From contig JAJZJM010000003.1 of the NCBI GenBank assembly GCA_021810105.1, forward strand, positions 1 to 64,000: 64,000 nt of DNA, given 5' to 3'. Positions 34,781 to 44,491 of this stretch are shown piece by piece. A program made the position numbers and the translations under genes. The stretch is from Microcaldota archaeon. GTDB lineage: Archaea > Micrarchaeota > Micrarchaeia > Micrarchaeales > Micrarchaeaceae. Within the stretch, counting starts at the first letter, position 1, and each line of letters opens with the position of its first letter. A model generated the notes under the pieces. That model ran no database searches. It saw only the letters and a program-made list of their open reading frames with translations, and was not told where the DNA came from.

Positions 34781-35641
34781 ATGATACAATGGTATTACCT
34801 TACACTCATATCATCATCTCTGGTAGGTGTTGCATCAATCCTTGAAAAAAAGGTTTTAAGAAGAGCGCATGCCCTTTCCTATAGCTCCATAACTACGATA
34901 TTTATAGCGCTATTATCTCTCTCATTTATACCATTTCTTGACTTCAATATAAAACCCATATACTGGGTTGTGCTTTATGCAATGGGAATCACATCAGCAA
35001 TAAGCTACTGGTTAACAGCAAGGGTCTACAAGCATGCGAACATATCTGTATCCACTCCCATACTGAGCACAGCTCCGCAGATGCTTACCGTGATATTCGG
35101 GTATCTGCTGCTCGGCGAAGTGCTGAGCTTTATACAATACGCAGGTATAGCGATACTTCTATCAGCAACATTTCTTCTGGTTAGCCATACAGCAAAGCCT
35201 TCTACGAAAAGGTATGCAAAAAAATATCCAGTAATGCTTGCTGCAATAGTCTTTCTTATAGCTATAGGCGCAATAATGCTGAAATTTGTACTTTCTGGAG
35301 TTACGATATATACTGCATTATTCATAATAGAGATGTTCGTTGCGTTCAACCTGTTTGTAATATTGAGGCATAATCATGGCAACAAAAAAGAAATCAAAAG
35401 AAATGTTAAAAAATTCTGGAAGCCAATTTTGATTATAGCAATTATTGCAATATTATATAGAATAACCTATTATGCAGCTGCAGCCGAAGCTCCTATAAGC
35501 CTTGTATCTCCCTTAAGAAACGTGGTCAATATCATGATAATTGTATCAGTAAGCGGAGTAATTTTCCATGAAAAAAACATAAAAAGGAAAATTGCACTAT
35601 CAGCGGTTATGATTGCCGCAGCCTTTATGATCATACTCTAG
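34781..35641 (+). CDS. EamA/DMT-family membrane transporter
   Basis: A 286-residue protein with about ten membrane helices in two halves of the drug/metabolite transporter type. The first half has STAPQMLTVIFGYLLLGE and the second VSPLRNVVNIMIIVSVSG, the usual EamA helices before the fourth and ninth turns. It exports or imports a small metabolite; the substrate is unknown. It is preceded closely by a C/D box RNA. Confidence 0.85.
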   Translation: MIQWYYLTLISSSLVGVASILEKKVLRRAHALSYSSITTIFIALLSLSFIPFLDFNIKPIYWVVLYAMGITSAISYWLTARVYKHANISVSTPILSTAPQMLTVIFGYLLLGEVLSFIQYAGIAILLSATFLLVSHTAKPSTKRYAKKYPVMLAAIVFLIAIGAIMLKFVLSGVTIYTALFIIEMFVAFNLFVILRHNHGNKKEIKRNVKKFWKPILIIAIIAILYRITYYAAAAEAPISLVSPLRNVVNIMIIVSVSGVIFHEKNIKRKIALSAVMIAAAFMIIL

Positions 35642-35666
35642 AAAGCGATTACGTTGCTAGCCTAAC

Positions 35667-36050
35667 TTATTTATGCGCCTTCATATATGATTCAAGAGCC
35701 CCGGCAAGCGCCTTTGCGGAAAGAACTGCACAGTGCATTCTTGCAGGGCCTGGATCTAATCCCAGTATCTCTTTCACTTTTTCATAATCTATCTTCTTCG
35801 CATCAGAAATCGACATTCCCTTTACGAAATCTGTTAGCATGCTTGCACCAGCCTGGCTTATTGCGCAGCCCTGCCCTTCGAATGAAACCTGGGCAATCTT
35901 CTCTTTTTCAATCTTTACATAAATTGTTATATCATCTCCGCATATCGGATTTTCATCGTGAAATTCGACATCATATTTGGTTAGCTTTCCTTTATTGTGC
36001 GGATGTTCGTACTGTGAGATTATCTCTTCTGCATATATATCCAAAGGCAT
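35667..36050 (-). CDS. sufU: Iron-sulfur cluster scaffold SufU/IscU-like
   Basis: A 127-residue scaffold protein with the three conserved Cys in NPICGDD (Cys38), GQGCAISQAGAS (Cys62) and RMHCAVLSAKA (Cys106). The insert near residue 70-95 and placement after sufS fit the SufU group. It accepts sulfur from SufS and assembles or relays clusters. The sufS stop lies directly ahead (no gap). Confidence 0.9.
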   Translation of the reverse strand: MPLDIYAEEIISQYEHPHNKGKLTKYDVEFHDENPICGDDITIYVKIEKEKIAQVSFEGQGCAISQAGASMLTDFVKGMSISDAKKIDYEKVKEILGLDPGPARMHCAVLSAKALAGALESYMKAHK

Positions 36051-37328
36051 TTATTTCACTTTGAAAACTTTTTTTACAGAACCTATCGCATCTATAGCAG
36101 AGTCAATATCGCTCTTATCATTATAAAGGTAGAAGCTCATCCTAGAAAGTGCTCCCACCTTGAATATCCCTCTGACCAAAGGCATAGCGCAATGATGCCC
36201 TGCACGTATCGCTATCCCAAAGCTATCAAAAACAGCAGAAACATCGTGCGGATGTATCTTGTCCAAAGAAAATGACACTACGCCTCCGCGCTTTTCAATA
36301 TCCGCCCTTCCATATCCGAAAACCTTCAACCCGTTTATTTTAGCAAGTCTTTCCAGGGCATATGCAGTTAGCTCCTTCTCATGCCCTCTTATGTTTTCCA
36401 TTCCAATTCTTTCTAAATAATCTACCGCAGTCCCAAGAGCTATGCCTCCTTCTATGTTAGATGTGCCCGCCTCGAATTTCCAAGGCAAATCATTCGGAGT
36501 ATAAGAGTCAAAGGCTACGCTCTTTATCATATCTCCGCCTCCAAAAAGCGGTTCCATCGATTCCAGTAGCTCTGTTTTTCCATACAAAGCCCCTATTCCT
36601 GTAGGGCCAAGCATCTTATGTCCTGAAAGTGCAAAAAAATCACACCCAATGGCTCTTACATCTACTGGCATATGTGGTGCTGATTGGGCTCCGTCTATAA
36701 GCACGGTAGTGCCCTCTTTTTTTGCGAGTTTAGTTATCCTCTTAACATCATTTATACTTCCAAGAACATTTGAAACGTGTGTAATTGCGAGCATCTTCGG
36801 TCCCTTCTCAATCTGCTCCCTAAGGCTCTGTTCAGAAAGGCCTTCCATATTGTTATCCATTTTTATATAATCCAGCACCGCGCCTTTTCTTTTTGCTAGC
36901 ATCTGCCACGGAACAATATTACTATGATGCTCCATTTCGGATATGAGTATCCTGTCCCCTTTTTTAATATTTGACATTCCCCAAGTCAATGCAACAAGGT
37001 TTATTGCCTCTGTAGTATTCCTTACATATATTATCTCTTCAAACTTTCCAGCACCTATAAACCGTGCAAGCTTTCTTTTGGATTCAATATACTTTTCCGT
37101 AGCTGTCTCTGCAATTTTGTATATGCCCCTGTGTATGTTTGCATTATAATTCTCATAGTATTCGGTAATGGCGTCTATGACTTCTTTGGGTTTCTGAGAA
37201 GTTGCAGCACTGTCCAGATAAATCAAAGGTTTTCCATTCATTTTCTTTTTTAAAATAGGAAAATCTTTTTTTATCATAGTCGGATCTATTCCGGATTTCA
37301 TATCAGTTTCCCTTGATGAATGATTCAT
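36051..37328 (-). CDS. sufS: Cysteine desulfurase SufS
   Basis: A 425-residue fold type I PLP enzyme. The PLP Lys is in ALSGHKMLGPTG and the active-site Cys in IRAGHHCAMPLV, the short SufS-type loop. It liberates sulfur from cysteine for cluster assembly. Its start overlaps the end of sufC by 26 bases, so translation is coupled. ATG at codon 11 (MKSGID) is a possible alternative start. Confidence 0.93.
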   Translation of the reverse strand: MNHSSRETDMKSGIDPTMIKKDFPILKKKMNGKPLIYLDSAATSQKPKEVIDAITEYYENYNANIHRGIYKIAETATEKYIESKRKLARFIGAGKFEEIIYVRNTTEAINLVALTWGMSNIKKGDRILISEMEHHSNIVPWQMLAKRKGAVLDYIKMDNNMEGLSEQSLREQIEKGPKMLAITHVSNVLGSINDVKRITKLAKKEGTTVLIDGAQSAPHMPVDVRAIGCDFFALSGHKMLGPTGIGALYGKTELLESMEPLFGGGDMIKSVAFDSYTPNDLPWKFEAGTSNIEGGIALGTAVDYLERIGMENIRGHEKELTAYALERLAKINGLKVFGYGRADIEKRGGVVSFSLDKIHPHDVSAVFDSFGIAIRAGHHCAMPLVRGIFKVGALSRMSFYLYNDKSDIDSAIDAIGSVKKVFKVK

Positions 37329-38049
37329 ATCCCTCCTTCTCTAGCTTCTCTATAAGTTCTTTTCCCCCTTCTGCTACAATCTTTCCATTTGTCATCACGT
37401 GGACAAATTGCGGGTTCATATAGGATAAGATCCTGCTATAATGAGTTATTATTACCAACCCCATATTATATTTTTTACCGAATTCGTTTATATTCTCCGC
37501 CACTACCTTGACCGCATCTATGTCGAGTCCTGAGTCTGGTTCGTCCAGTATTGCGATTTTTGGCTGCAGCACTCCCATTTGCAATACCTCTGCCTTCTTC
37601 TTCTCTCCTCCGGAGAACCCTTGATTCAATGATCTTCCTATTAGGTTATCCACCATTTTTAGATTTACTGCGCTTGTCCTTATATCTGCCATGAGCTCCT
37701 TCGTGTTTACTGTAGACGCAACAGCTTCCTTGGCGCTATGCAAGAAGTTTATGAATCCTACACCCTCAACTTCAACAGGGTTTTGGAATCCCAGAAATAG
37801 CCCTAACTTTGCGCGTTTATCAGTAGTCAGGCCAATAATGCTCTGCCCATCTACGAGTATATCTCCGCTAGTTGGCTTTAATTTAGGATAACCCAGTATC
37901 GTTTTTGCCAAAGTGGTTTTACCAGACCCGTTGTGCCCCATTATTACATGAACCTCCCCCTGCCCTATCTTGAGATTTATCCCATTTACTACTTCTTTCC
38001 CTTCTATAGAGACATGCAAATCTTTTATTTCCAATATCATCCGATTCAC
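37303..38049 (-). CDS. sufC: Fe-S assembly ATPase SufC
   Basis: A 248-residue ABC ATPase: Walker A GHNGSGKTTLAKT, signature FSGGEKKKAEVLQM and Walker B IAILDEPDSGLD. The FSGGEKK signature is specific for SufC. It forms a SufBCD complex with the two proteins encoded upstream. ATG 38040 (MILEIKD) is an alternative start. Confidence 0.94.
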   Translation of the reverse strand: MNRMILEIKDLHVSIEGKEVVNGINLKIGQGEVHVIMGHNGSGKTTLAKTILGYPKLKPTSGDILVDGQSIIGLTTDKRAKLGLFLGFQNPVEVEGVGFINFLHSAKEAVASTVNTKELMADIRTSAVNLKMVDNLIGRSLNQGFSGGEKKKAEVLQMGVLQPKIAILDEPDSGLDIDAVKVVAENINEFGKKYNMGLVIITHYSRILSYMNPQFVHVMTNGKIVAEGGKELIEKLEKEGYESFIKGN

Positions 38050-38370
38050 CTATTTTATCATTATTGCACAATTAAATCTGTTGTAATTCTGGCATGCTTT
38101 GCACATGGCGCGTTGTGCAGCAACGCTGTTATCTTTTGAAATGTTATGCACAAACCTCTCCACAGCGCTAGCATCAAGTCTGCCCATGCTCCCCTCTACA
38201 GATTTTGAATAAATTCCGTTTATGTACTTGCTTATAGCTGCCTGCGATAATCCAAGCAAAGTTGCTGCTTCTTGCTGGCTAATGTTATTCCTTGTAACTA
38301 ATATAGACGCAGCCTTGGCTTTGAATGCTGGCATAAACTTGTTCAATGCAATCTCGTAATCTGTTGGCAT
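38050..38370 (-). CDS. HTH transcriptional regulator with C-terminal CxxC-x7-C, inside the suf operon
   Basis: The track start at 38475 overlaps sufD by 101 bases; ATG 38370, 4 bases after the sufD stop, gives 106 residues and matches the start of COG2522-like archaeal regulators. The helix-turn-helix is ISQQEAATLLGLSQAAISKYI. The C-terminus carries MCKACQNYNRFNC, a CxxC-x7-C set that could hold a metal or Fe-S cluster. Lying between sufD and sufC, it is a good candidate for the sensor-regulator of the operon, analogous in role to IscR or SufR but unrelated in sequence. Confidence 0.8.
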   Translation of the reverse strand: MPTDYEIALNKFMPAFKAKAASILVTRNNISQQEAATLLGLSQAAISKYINGIYSKSVEGSMGRLDASAVERFVHNISKDNSVAAQRAMCKACQNYNRFNCAIMIK

Positions 38371-38374
38371 GGTC

Positions 38375-39670
38375 TCATCTATATTTATAGTGCCCTTTGA
38401 AAATGTCTTCTTCATTTTCCTTTCCGACCCATATGTTCTCAGCTGAGAGCTTGACAGGGGCTCCAAAAGTTCCATTCTCTATCTTTTCTGCAACCAAATT
38501 GGCACCAGCCAGTTTTGCAGTTGCATTTCTGAATTTGCCTATGCTGCTAGACAGGAAGCCCTCAACAATTAATCTCTTTGCGCTTTGTTCTGGTAGCCCT
38601 TTCGACATAAGGTAAAATATGAGTTCGTCGTCTATCGGACCTGTGGCCGAAGAATGGGTTGCTTTCACCTCATTCTCATCTATAGACATTGCAGGTATTG
38701 ATTCCAGATAAGCGTCTTTGTTTAAGAGCATGCCAGATTCGTATACAAAAGAGCGCGCATTCTTCGAGCCAAAAGGTATCTTTGCAAATCCTTTCAGTAT
38801 GCAAAGAGACTGATCTGCAAGCACTGCTCTCGAGTGCAGTTCCGCTATAGTCGCCTGCGAAGAATTCTCAAGATAGCTGCTCACATCAAATTTCTGCTTT
38901 GATGACCCAAATACCAGTTCATTTACGTGTATCGATGCCTCGTATCCTGATGCGGAAAAATAGTTCTTGGCCCTGGAGTGCGAGCCACCATTATACAGAT
39001 AATTGAGCTTAAGAGTTGCATTATTGAAAGCATTGTATTTAGACAGCCCCACCACGGTGGTCCTATAATCCTCATTATGCACCGCGTCTATGTATATGCT
39101 GGAATACTCTCCTGCTATGCATTCATGCATTACTGCACTTGCAGAATCGCCTTTGGATGATGAAGCATACCATTCAAAAACCTCAAGTTCCGCTCCCTTC
39201 CCTGTATTAACTATAACTTGTGTGGCAAGAGGATGGGCAGCATTTATAAATAGGAGATTTATTTGCGCTTTCTGCCCTTCAGGAACATCCAAAATTACAA
39301 TCTCTTTTGTAAAAGCATGCACCAAAGAGGCAAGTTTGTCATCTGCGCTTTTGTAAAGTTTTCTATCCAACACATCCATGCTTATATCCGAAACTGGAAC
39401 TATCCTGATGTTTTTCTGGGATTGATTAACAATATGACCGCTCCCCCAGATTATTGCATCAAATTTTACAGAACTATCAACAAAAATAGACTTAGATAGG
39501 GCTTCAATCTCCTCTTTGGTATCAGGATTATCCTGTTTGACCTGAAATATTCCGAAAAGCTGCTCCGGGCTTAAACTTACATATTTCCTCTTGTATAATT
39601 CATTCTGCTCTTCCGGAAGTTCCTTATACTTCTGAATGGCATCTTCAACAAACAATCTATAAGAATTCAA
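38375..39670 (-). CDS. sufD: SufBCD complex subunit SufD
   Basis: A 431-residue beta-helix protein of the SufB/SufD family, with the typical C-terminal region DDELIFYLMSKGLPEQSAKR and late helices. The conserved His in ATHSSATGPID is where SufD contributes to the cluster site. It is 8 bases after sufB. It is distinguished from SufB by length and by the lack of the SufB cysteine region. Confidence 0.9.
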   Translation of the reverse strand: MNSYRLFVEDAIQKYKELPEEQNELYKRKYVSLSPEQLFGIFQVKQDNPDTKEEIEALSKSIFVDSSVKFDAIIWGSGHIVNQSQKNIRIVPVSDISMDVLDRKLYKSADDKLASLVHAFTKEIVILDVPEGQKAQINLLFINAAHPLATQVIVNTGKGAELEVFEWYASSSKGDSASAVMHECIAGEYSSIYIDAVHNEDYRTTVVGLSKYNAFNNATLKLNYLYNGGSHSRAKNYFSASGYEASIHVNELVFGSSKQKFDVSSYLENSSQATIAELHSRAVLADQSLCILKGFAKIPFGSKNARSFVYESGMLLNKDAYLESIPAMSIDENEVKATHSSATGPIDDELIFYLMSKGLPEQSAKRLIVEGFLSSSIGKFRNATAKLAGANLVAEKIENGTFGAPVKLSAENIWVGKENEEDIFKGHYKYR

Positions 39671-39678
39671 TAAATCAC

Positions 39679-41106
39679 TTAGGCAACGGATCCGCTTGTA
39701 TCCAGTTTTATCAGCCTTCTCAATTCTACAGAGTACTCAAGCGGAAGCGCTTTAGTCAAAGGGTCTATGAAACCAAGCACTATAGTCGTAAGGGCTTCTT
39801 CTTCGCTTAAGCCGCGAGACATTAGATAAAAGAGTTGCTCTTCTCCTATCTTTCCTACAGCTGCCTCATGCGTTATGGTTGCATCCTCTCTCTGAATGTC
39901 CATGTATGGATAAGTGTTGGTCTTTGACTCTTTGTTAAGTAGGAGAGCATCGCATCGTACTGTAGATTTCACATTATCGGCATTCCTTGCAACATAAAGC
40001 TGCCCTCTATACGAAGAAACGCCGTTTTTCTTTGATACACTTTTTGATATTATCTTAGAAGTAGTATCTGGGGCGAGGTGCAGCATCTTTCCTCCTGAAT
40101 CTTGCACCTGATTCTCTCCGGCTACTGCAACTGACAGTATCTCTCCTTTCGCACCTCTGCCTTTCAGGTATACCGAAGGGTACTTCATATTCACCTTACT
40201 GCCTATATTTGCATCAACCCACTCCATATGAGCATTCTCATATGCGAATGCACGCTGGGTAACAAGATTATACACGTTTCTAGACCAGTTCTGTATTGTA
40301 ACGTACCTGACATGCGCATCCTTGTGTACTATTATCTCAACAACCGCAGAATGAAGCGAAGAGCTCATGTAGATAGGAGCTGTGCATCCTTCTATATATG
40401 TTACATCTGCACCTTCATCAGCTATTATCAAGGTTCTTTCGAATTGGCCAGCTTTCTCGGCATTTATCCTGAAGTATGCCTGAAGCGGCATTGCAACCTT
40501 CACCCCTTTTGGTACGTATATGAAGCTGCCTCCAGAGAAGACCGCTGTGTTCAATGCGGCAAACTTGTTGTCCGTAGGTGGTATCACAGTTCCAAAGTAT
40601 TTTTTCACAAGTTCCGGGTATTTTTTTACAGCAGAGTCTGTATCTGTAAATATTACTCCCTGCTTCTCAAGCTCTTTTTTAACGTGGCCGTACACTACTT
40701 CAGAATCGTACTGGATCTCTGCTCCCGAAAAGAACTTGCGTTCCGCTTCTGGTATCCCTAACTTATCGAATGTCCTCTTTATATCTTCAGGAACTTTTTC
40801 CCACGTATCCTCCTTCTTGCCTCCGGGTCTGATATAGTAATAAACATCATCAAAATCTATTCCGCTTAGGTCTGCTCCCCATGTTGGCAAGGGTTTATTC
40901 TTAAATACTTTATACGCGGTAAGCCTTTTCTCAAGCATCCAATCTGGCTCATTCTTTATCTTTGAAATCTCTTTGACAATTTCCTCAGACAACCCTTTCT
41001 CGGTCTTATAAGAGTATTCTGTCTTATCGCTAAATCCATAGCGCTCCTTGTACTCTTCATCAGCATATCCTAAAAGTTCTTGTTCATTCTCTTGCATATT
41101 ATCCAC
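39679..41106 (-). CDS. sufB: SufBCD complex subunit SufB
   Basis: A 475-residue protein with the SufB landmarks: [10 protein letters not shown] near the start, [33 protein letters not shown] and [26 protein letters not shown] at the end. It forms the cluster-building core with SufC and SufD. It is the first gene of the operon, and a perfect palindrome abuts its ATG. Confidence 0.95.
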   Translation of the reverse strand: MDNMQENEQELLGYADEEYKERYGFSDKTEYSYKTEKGLSEEIVKEISKIKNEPDWMLEKRLTAYKVFKNKPLPTWGADLSGIDFDDVYYYIRPGGKKEDTWEKVPEDIKRTFDKLGIPEAERKFFSGAEIQYDSEVVYGHVKKELEKQGVIFTDTDSAVKKYPELVKKYFGTVIPPTDNKFAALNTAVFSGGSFIYVPKGVKVAMPLQAYFRINAEKAGQFERTLIIADEGADVTYIEGCTAPIYMSSSLHSAVVEIIVHKDAHVRYVTIQNWSRNVYNLVTQRAFAYENAHMEWVDANIGSKVNMKYPSVYLKGRGAKGEILSVAVAGENQVQDSGGKMLHLAPDTTSKIISKSVSKKNGVSSYRGQLYVARNADNVKSTVRCDALLLNKESKTNTYPYMDIQREDATITHEAAVGKIGEEQLFYLMSRGLSEEEALTTIVLGFIDPLTKALPLEYSVELRRLIKLDTSGSVA

Positions 41107-41129
41107 TAATTATAACTGAGTTATAATTA
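41107..41129. promoter_or_regulatory. Perfect palindrome at the sufB start, candidate operator
   Basis: TAATTATAAC (41107-41116) and GTTATAATTA (41120-41129) form a perfect 10-base inverted repeat around TGA. It directly abuts the sufB ATG (41106). A TATA-like TTTTAAATAC lies near 41145-41156 on the same strand sense, so the palindrome would overlap the transcription start. This position suits a repressor, possibly the HTH protein encoded in the operon. Confidence 0.6.
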
Positions 41130-41295
41130 TAGTGCTGCCCATTGTATTTAAAAGCTATCTTCTCAAACGGGTAACGCCTTTACAAATTCTGCACATTAAA
41201 AAAACGGTTAACTAAAAGTTTTATGTAATACATTGCGAACAAACTTAACCAATAATAACCTTATTGCCACAATATAGATTATTAAAGCGATTTTT

Positions 41296-42918
41296 ATGCC
41301 GAGCTTCTCAAATGAATCAACATATAAGAGATTCTGTGAATCAGGACGCGAGGCGGAATTCGATGCTCTTTTTGAATCTGCGATAAAATCAGTCGGTTTG
41401 CAATTCGGTAAGAGATACCCTATGTATATAAACGGAAAAGAGGTTTTCTCGAGCGAAAGCATAGTGGAAAGGACTCCAATAGATAATACCACCATAATCG
41501 GCCATTTTCAAAAAGGGACGAGGGAAGATGCAAGGGCTGCAATAGAAGCTGCACATAATGCGTTCGATGCATGGAGTAAGGTTCAGTATAAGGAAAGGGC
41601 ATCTATATTCAGGAAAGCAGCCGAGATATTTTCTAAAAATAAATTTGATCTTGCCGCTATATTAAGTTATGAGAATGGCAAATCCAGATATGAGTCGATA
41701 GGTGAAGTGGATGAGGCAATAGACTTCATGAAATACTATGCAAATGAGTTGGAAATAAACAAAGGATACCTGAGAAAAACTAAAATGGAAGCAAGCAAAA
41801 CAAAAGTAAACGCGGGTTTCCAAGGAGCGCCATCCGTAAACGAAGAGAGGGTAAACATAAGGATGATGCCATACGGAGTATTCGGAGTGATAGCACCTTT
41901 CAATTTTCCTGTCTCTATAAGCACCGGCATGAGCGTTGGCGCAATGATAACTGGAAATACGGTTGTATTCAAGCCATCATCTTCAGACAGCATGACTATG
42001 CTTACAGGCATAAAAATATATCAATATTTTAAAGAGGCTGGAGTTCCTGATGGTGTCTTTAATTATGTATCAGGTCCCGGATCTGTGGTTGGAGAGGAGT
42101 TGGTGGTAAATCCCAATGTTTCTGGAATTGTCTTCACAGGCTCAAGAGATGTTGGAACAGGAATGATTACAAAAGCGTATTCTATGGGGCTACAGAAAGC
42201 TTTCATAGTTGAAATGGGCGGTAAAAATCCTGTAATAGTATCGAAATACGCGGATTTAGATCAGTCAGCATCTGGAATTGCAAGTGCAGCCTTCGGCTTC
42301 GATGGCCAAAAATGCAGCGCAACTTCAAGAGTATATGTACATGAGTCAATCAAAGAACAATTCATAAGCAAACTCATAGAAAAAGCAAGAGGGTTCAAGA
42401 TAGGCGATCCCATCAGTAAGGATAATTACATGGGTCCGCTAATAAGCAAAAATGCGTATAACACGTATATCGAAGCCATAAATAAAGCAAAAGCCGACGG
42501 CAGGGTCTTATATGGTGGCAACAAGGTAAGCGTGAATCCCTACGGCTATTATGTTGAACCGGCGATAATAGAGGTAAAGCACTCTAGCGATTTGGTACAT
42601 AAGGAACTATTCGTTCCAATATTGACAGTAGAAAGCTACAAGGACTTCAACGAGGCAATAAAACTTGCAAATGACACAAAATATGGTCTTACCGCAGCAC
42701 TATACAGCAAGAAAAAAAAGGAGATCCAGGAATTCTCAGATCGTATAGAGGCAGGTACTATTTATGTAAACAGGCAGACCAGTGCAACTACGGGTGCAAT
42801 AGTCGGGCTGCATACTTTTGTAGGATGGAAGGGAAGCAGCATAAACGGAAAAGGCTCCGGAAGCAAGTTCTACCTGCAGCAATTTATGAGAGAGCAAAGC
42901 ATCTCAATTACAAAATGA
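41296..42918 (+). CDS. NAD(P)-dependent aldehyde dehydrogenase, P5C dehydrogenase-like
   Basis: A 540-residue aldehyde dehydrogenase. The cofactor fold has NTVVFKPSSSDS and FTGSRDVGTG, the catalytic Glu is in FIVEMGGKNP and the catalytic Cys in FDGQKCSATS. The N-terminal extension (ESTYKRFCESGREAEFDAL) and overall pattern resemble 1-pyrroline-5-carboxylate dehydrogenase (RocA/PutA group), which makes glutamate for the TCA cycle, but the substrate is not proved. It is transcribed divergently from the suf operon. Confidence 0.82.
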   Translation: MPSFSNESTYKRFCESGREAEFDALFESAIKSVGLQFGKRYPMYINGKEVFSSESIVERTPIDNTTIIGHFQKGTREDARAAIEAAHNAFDAWSKVQYKERASIFRKAAEIFSKNKFDLAAILSYENGKSRYESIGEVDEAIDFMKYYANELEINKGYLRKTKMEASKTKVNAGFQGAPSVNEERVNIRMMPYGVFGVIAPFNFPVSISTGMSVGAMITGNTVVFKPSSSDSMTMLTGIKIYQYFKEAGVPDGVFNYVSGPGSVVGEELVVNPNVSGIVFTGSRDVGTGMITKAYSMGLQKAFIVEMGGKNPVIVSKYADLDQSASGIASAAFGFDGQKCSATSRVYVHESIKEQFISKLIEKARGFKIGDPISKDNYMGPLISKNAYNTYIEAINKAKADGRVLYGGNKVSVNPYGYYVEPAIIEVKHSSDLVHKELFVPILTVESYKDFNEAIKLANDTKYGLTAALYSKKKKEIQEFSDRIEAGTIYVNRQTSATTGAIVGLHTFVGWKGSSINGKGSGSKFYLQQFMREQSISITK

Positions 42919-42922
42919 TTTA

Positions 42923-43327
42923 ATGTGCATCTTATTGCTCCTGTCAAAAGGGGTTGATTTCAAGAAGGAAAAGATAGTCGTCGGCAATAAAAAAATGGAT
43001 TCTTTCATCGCAGATACGCCACGCAAGATGACAGTAGGCTTGATGTTCAGGAATGGCCTGAAATCAAACGAATGCATGACCTTTTTCTTCCCTAATGACG
43101 GCACCCATCCAATTTGGATGAGGAACATGAAGTTTCCTATAGATATTGTATGGTATGACAGCAACAAAAGAGTAGTTGATTTTGTTGAGAATGCGATGCC
43201 TTCAGGACGTTTTGACTTTTCTTCCTTCAGACCTAAAAAACCAGCCAGATATGTTATAGAATTTAATGCGGGATTTGTAAAGAAAAATAAAATAAAAATA
43301 AAAGATGTTGCAAAGTTTGGTATTTAG
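42923..43327 (+). CDS. DUF192 family protein
   Basis: A 134-residue protein with the DUF192 motifs ADTPRKMTVGLMFR, FFFPNDGTHPIWMRNMKFPID and MPSGRFDF. The family forms a small beta domain of unknown function, often with a signal peptide; here the N-terminus is only mildly hydrophobic and no clear signal is seen. It starts 4 bases after the aldehyde dehydrogenase stop. Confidence 0.82.
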   Translation: MCILLLLSKGVDFKKEKIVVGNKKMDSFIADTPRKMTVGLMFRNGLKSNECMTFFFPNDGTHPIWMRNMKFPIDIVWYDSNKRVVDFVENAMPSGRFDFSSFRPKKPARYVIEFNAGFVKKNKIKIKDVAKFGI

Positions 43328-43358
43328 CCTACTTTGCAACACTAAAAAGTTGAAAGGA

Positions 43359-43583
43359 TTATCTTCTTCCTTTCCTGTTCATCTTTGCTCTTGCCACATA
43401 TCCTCCTTTGTCTATAAAGTAGAGATACCCTTCCTCTCTCCTTACGACTTCGTCTGTGACCTTTGCCTTTCTTCCCCTCTTATTTGTCCTCATAGGGGTC
43501 TTCCATACATGCCCGTCCTTTCCTAGGTAGTAAAGATAACCGTCCTCTCTACTTACCTTTTCGCTTCCTACTCTTTGTGCCAT
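43359..43583 (-). CDS. Small basic protein with two GYLY-x-KGG/DGxV repeats
   Basis: A 74-residue basic protein made of two similar units: REDGYLYYLGKDGHVWKTPM (residues 12-31) and REEGYLYFIDKGGYVARAKM (48-67), joined by a Lys/Arg-rich linker. The repeat looks like paired beta strands. No family with a known function is recognised. It is convergent with the DUF192 gene. The base composition is similar to its neighbours. Confidence 0.7.
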   Translation of the reverse strand: MAQRVGSEKVSREDGYLYYLGKDGHVWKTPMRTNKRGRKAKVTDEVVRREEGYLYFIDKGGYVARAKMNRKGRR

Positions 43584-43697
43584 AATTTCACCGTTATAAT
43601 ATCCGTCATTAAATTTAAATAGGTATCGTCGAGAAAAACGCTACCCCGCCGAAATCGACTGGTTTATTAATTTTGTCTGAGATTAAGATGAGATTAA

Positions 43698-44441
43698 ATG
43701 ATAGAGATAAAATTAATCAAAGAGGTAGATATGAAAGGTGCAACGCTAATTGAAGGCTTTCCAGGAATAGGTTTAGTGGGGCCTATGGCTGTCAGTTACA
43801 TAATAGATAAACTCGATATGGACTATGTTGGATACATAGAAAGTGAAGAGTTCCCGCCCCTCGTATCTATCCACAATAGCCAACCTCTCCCACCGGTAAG
43901 GGTGTACTATTCTAATAAAAAGAAGATAGCTGCAGTGTTTGCAGAATTTTCAATGCCTGTAAGCCTTGCATCTCCTTTAGCAGAAAAGATATATGCGATG
44001 TTTAAATCAAACGAGATGAAAGACATAATCTCTATAGGCGGGATGCCTTCGAAAGGCGTGCCCGACAGCAGCGTTGTATATGCGATTGCATCAACCAAAG
44101 AGGGTATGAAAAATGCAGAAAATGAAGGAATCAAGCCAGTCATAGAAGGAGTTTCAACAGGCGTAAGTGCAAGGCTCCTACTGCTCTCCTCATTCGATTC
44201 AATCCCTGACACAACCATACTGGTTCCTGTAGACCCGAGCATAATAGATCCCAAATGCGCAGAGTTTGCAATAGACAGTATAAATAAGATTCTAAAACTA
44301 AACATAGACGTTACAGAGCTCGAAAACGAAGCCAAGGAGGTAGATGCAAAAATAAGAGAGCTACTAAAAAAGAGCAAAGAAACTCAAGACGCGCACAAAA
44401 CCTCACTGGGCAGTTCTGGCACACAATCAATGTACGCGTGA
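43698..44441 (+). CDS. PAC2-family (proteasome assembly chaperone-like) protein
   Basis: A 247-residue protein with the PAC2 core: GATLIEGFPGIGLVGPMAVSY, EEFPPLVSIHNSQPLPPVR and IEGVSTGVSARLL. Archaeal members are related to eukaryotic proteasome assembly chaperones and to PbaA/PbaB. The C-terminal 50 residues form a charged helix with a disordered end. It is transcribed just ahead of tRNA-Leu. Confidence 0.85.
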   Translation: MIEIKLIKEVDMKGATLIEGFPGIGLVGPMAVSYIIDKLDMDYVGYIESEEFPPLVSIHNSQPLPPVRVYYSNKKKIAAVFAEFSMPVSLASPLAEKIYAMFKSNEMKDIISIGGMPSKGVPDSSVVYAIASTKEGMKNAENEGIKPVIEGVSTGVSARLLLLSSFDSIPDTTILVPVDPSIIDPKCAEFAIDSINKILKLNIDVTELENEAKEVDAKIRELLKKSKETQDAHKTSLGSSGTQSMYA

Positions 44442-44491
44442 CATACCTGCTCGAATAGCTATTAATATCCTATATACAATAGCCTATAAAT

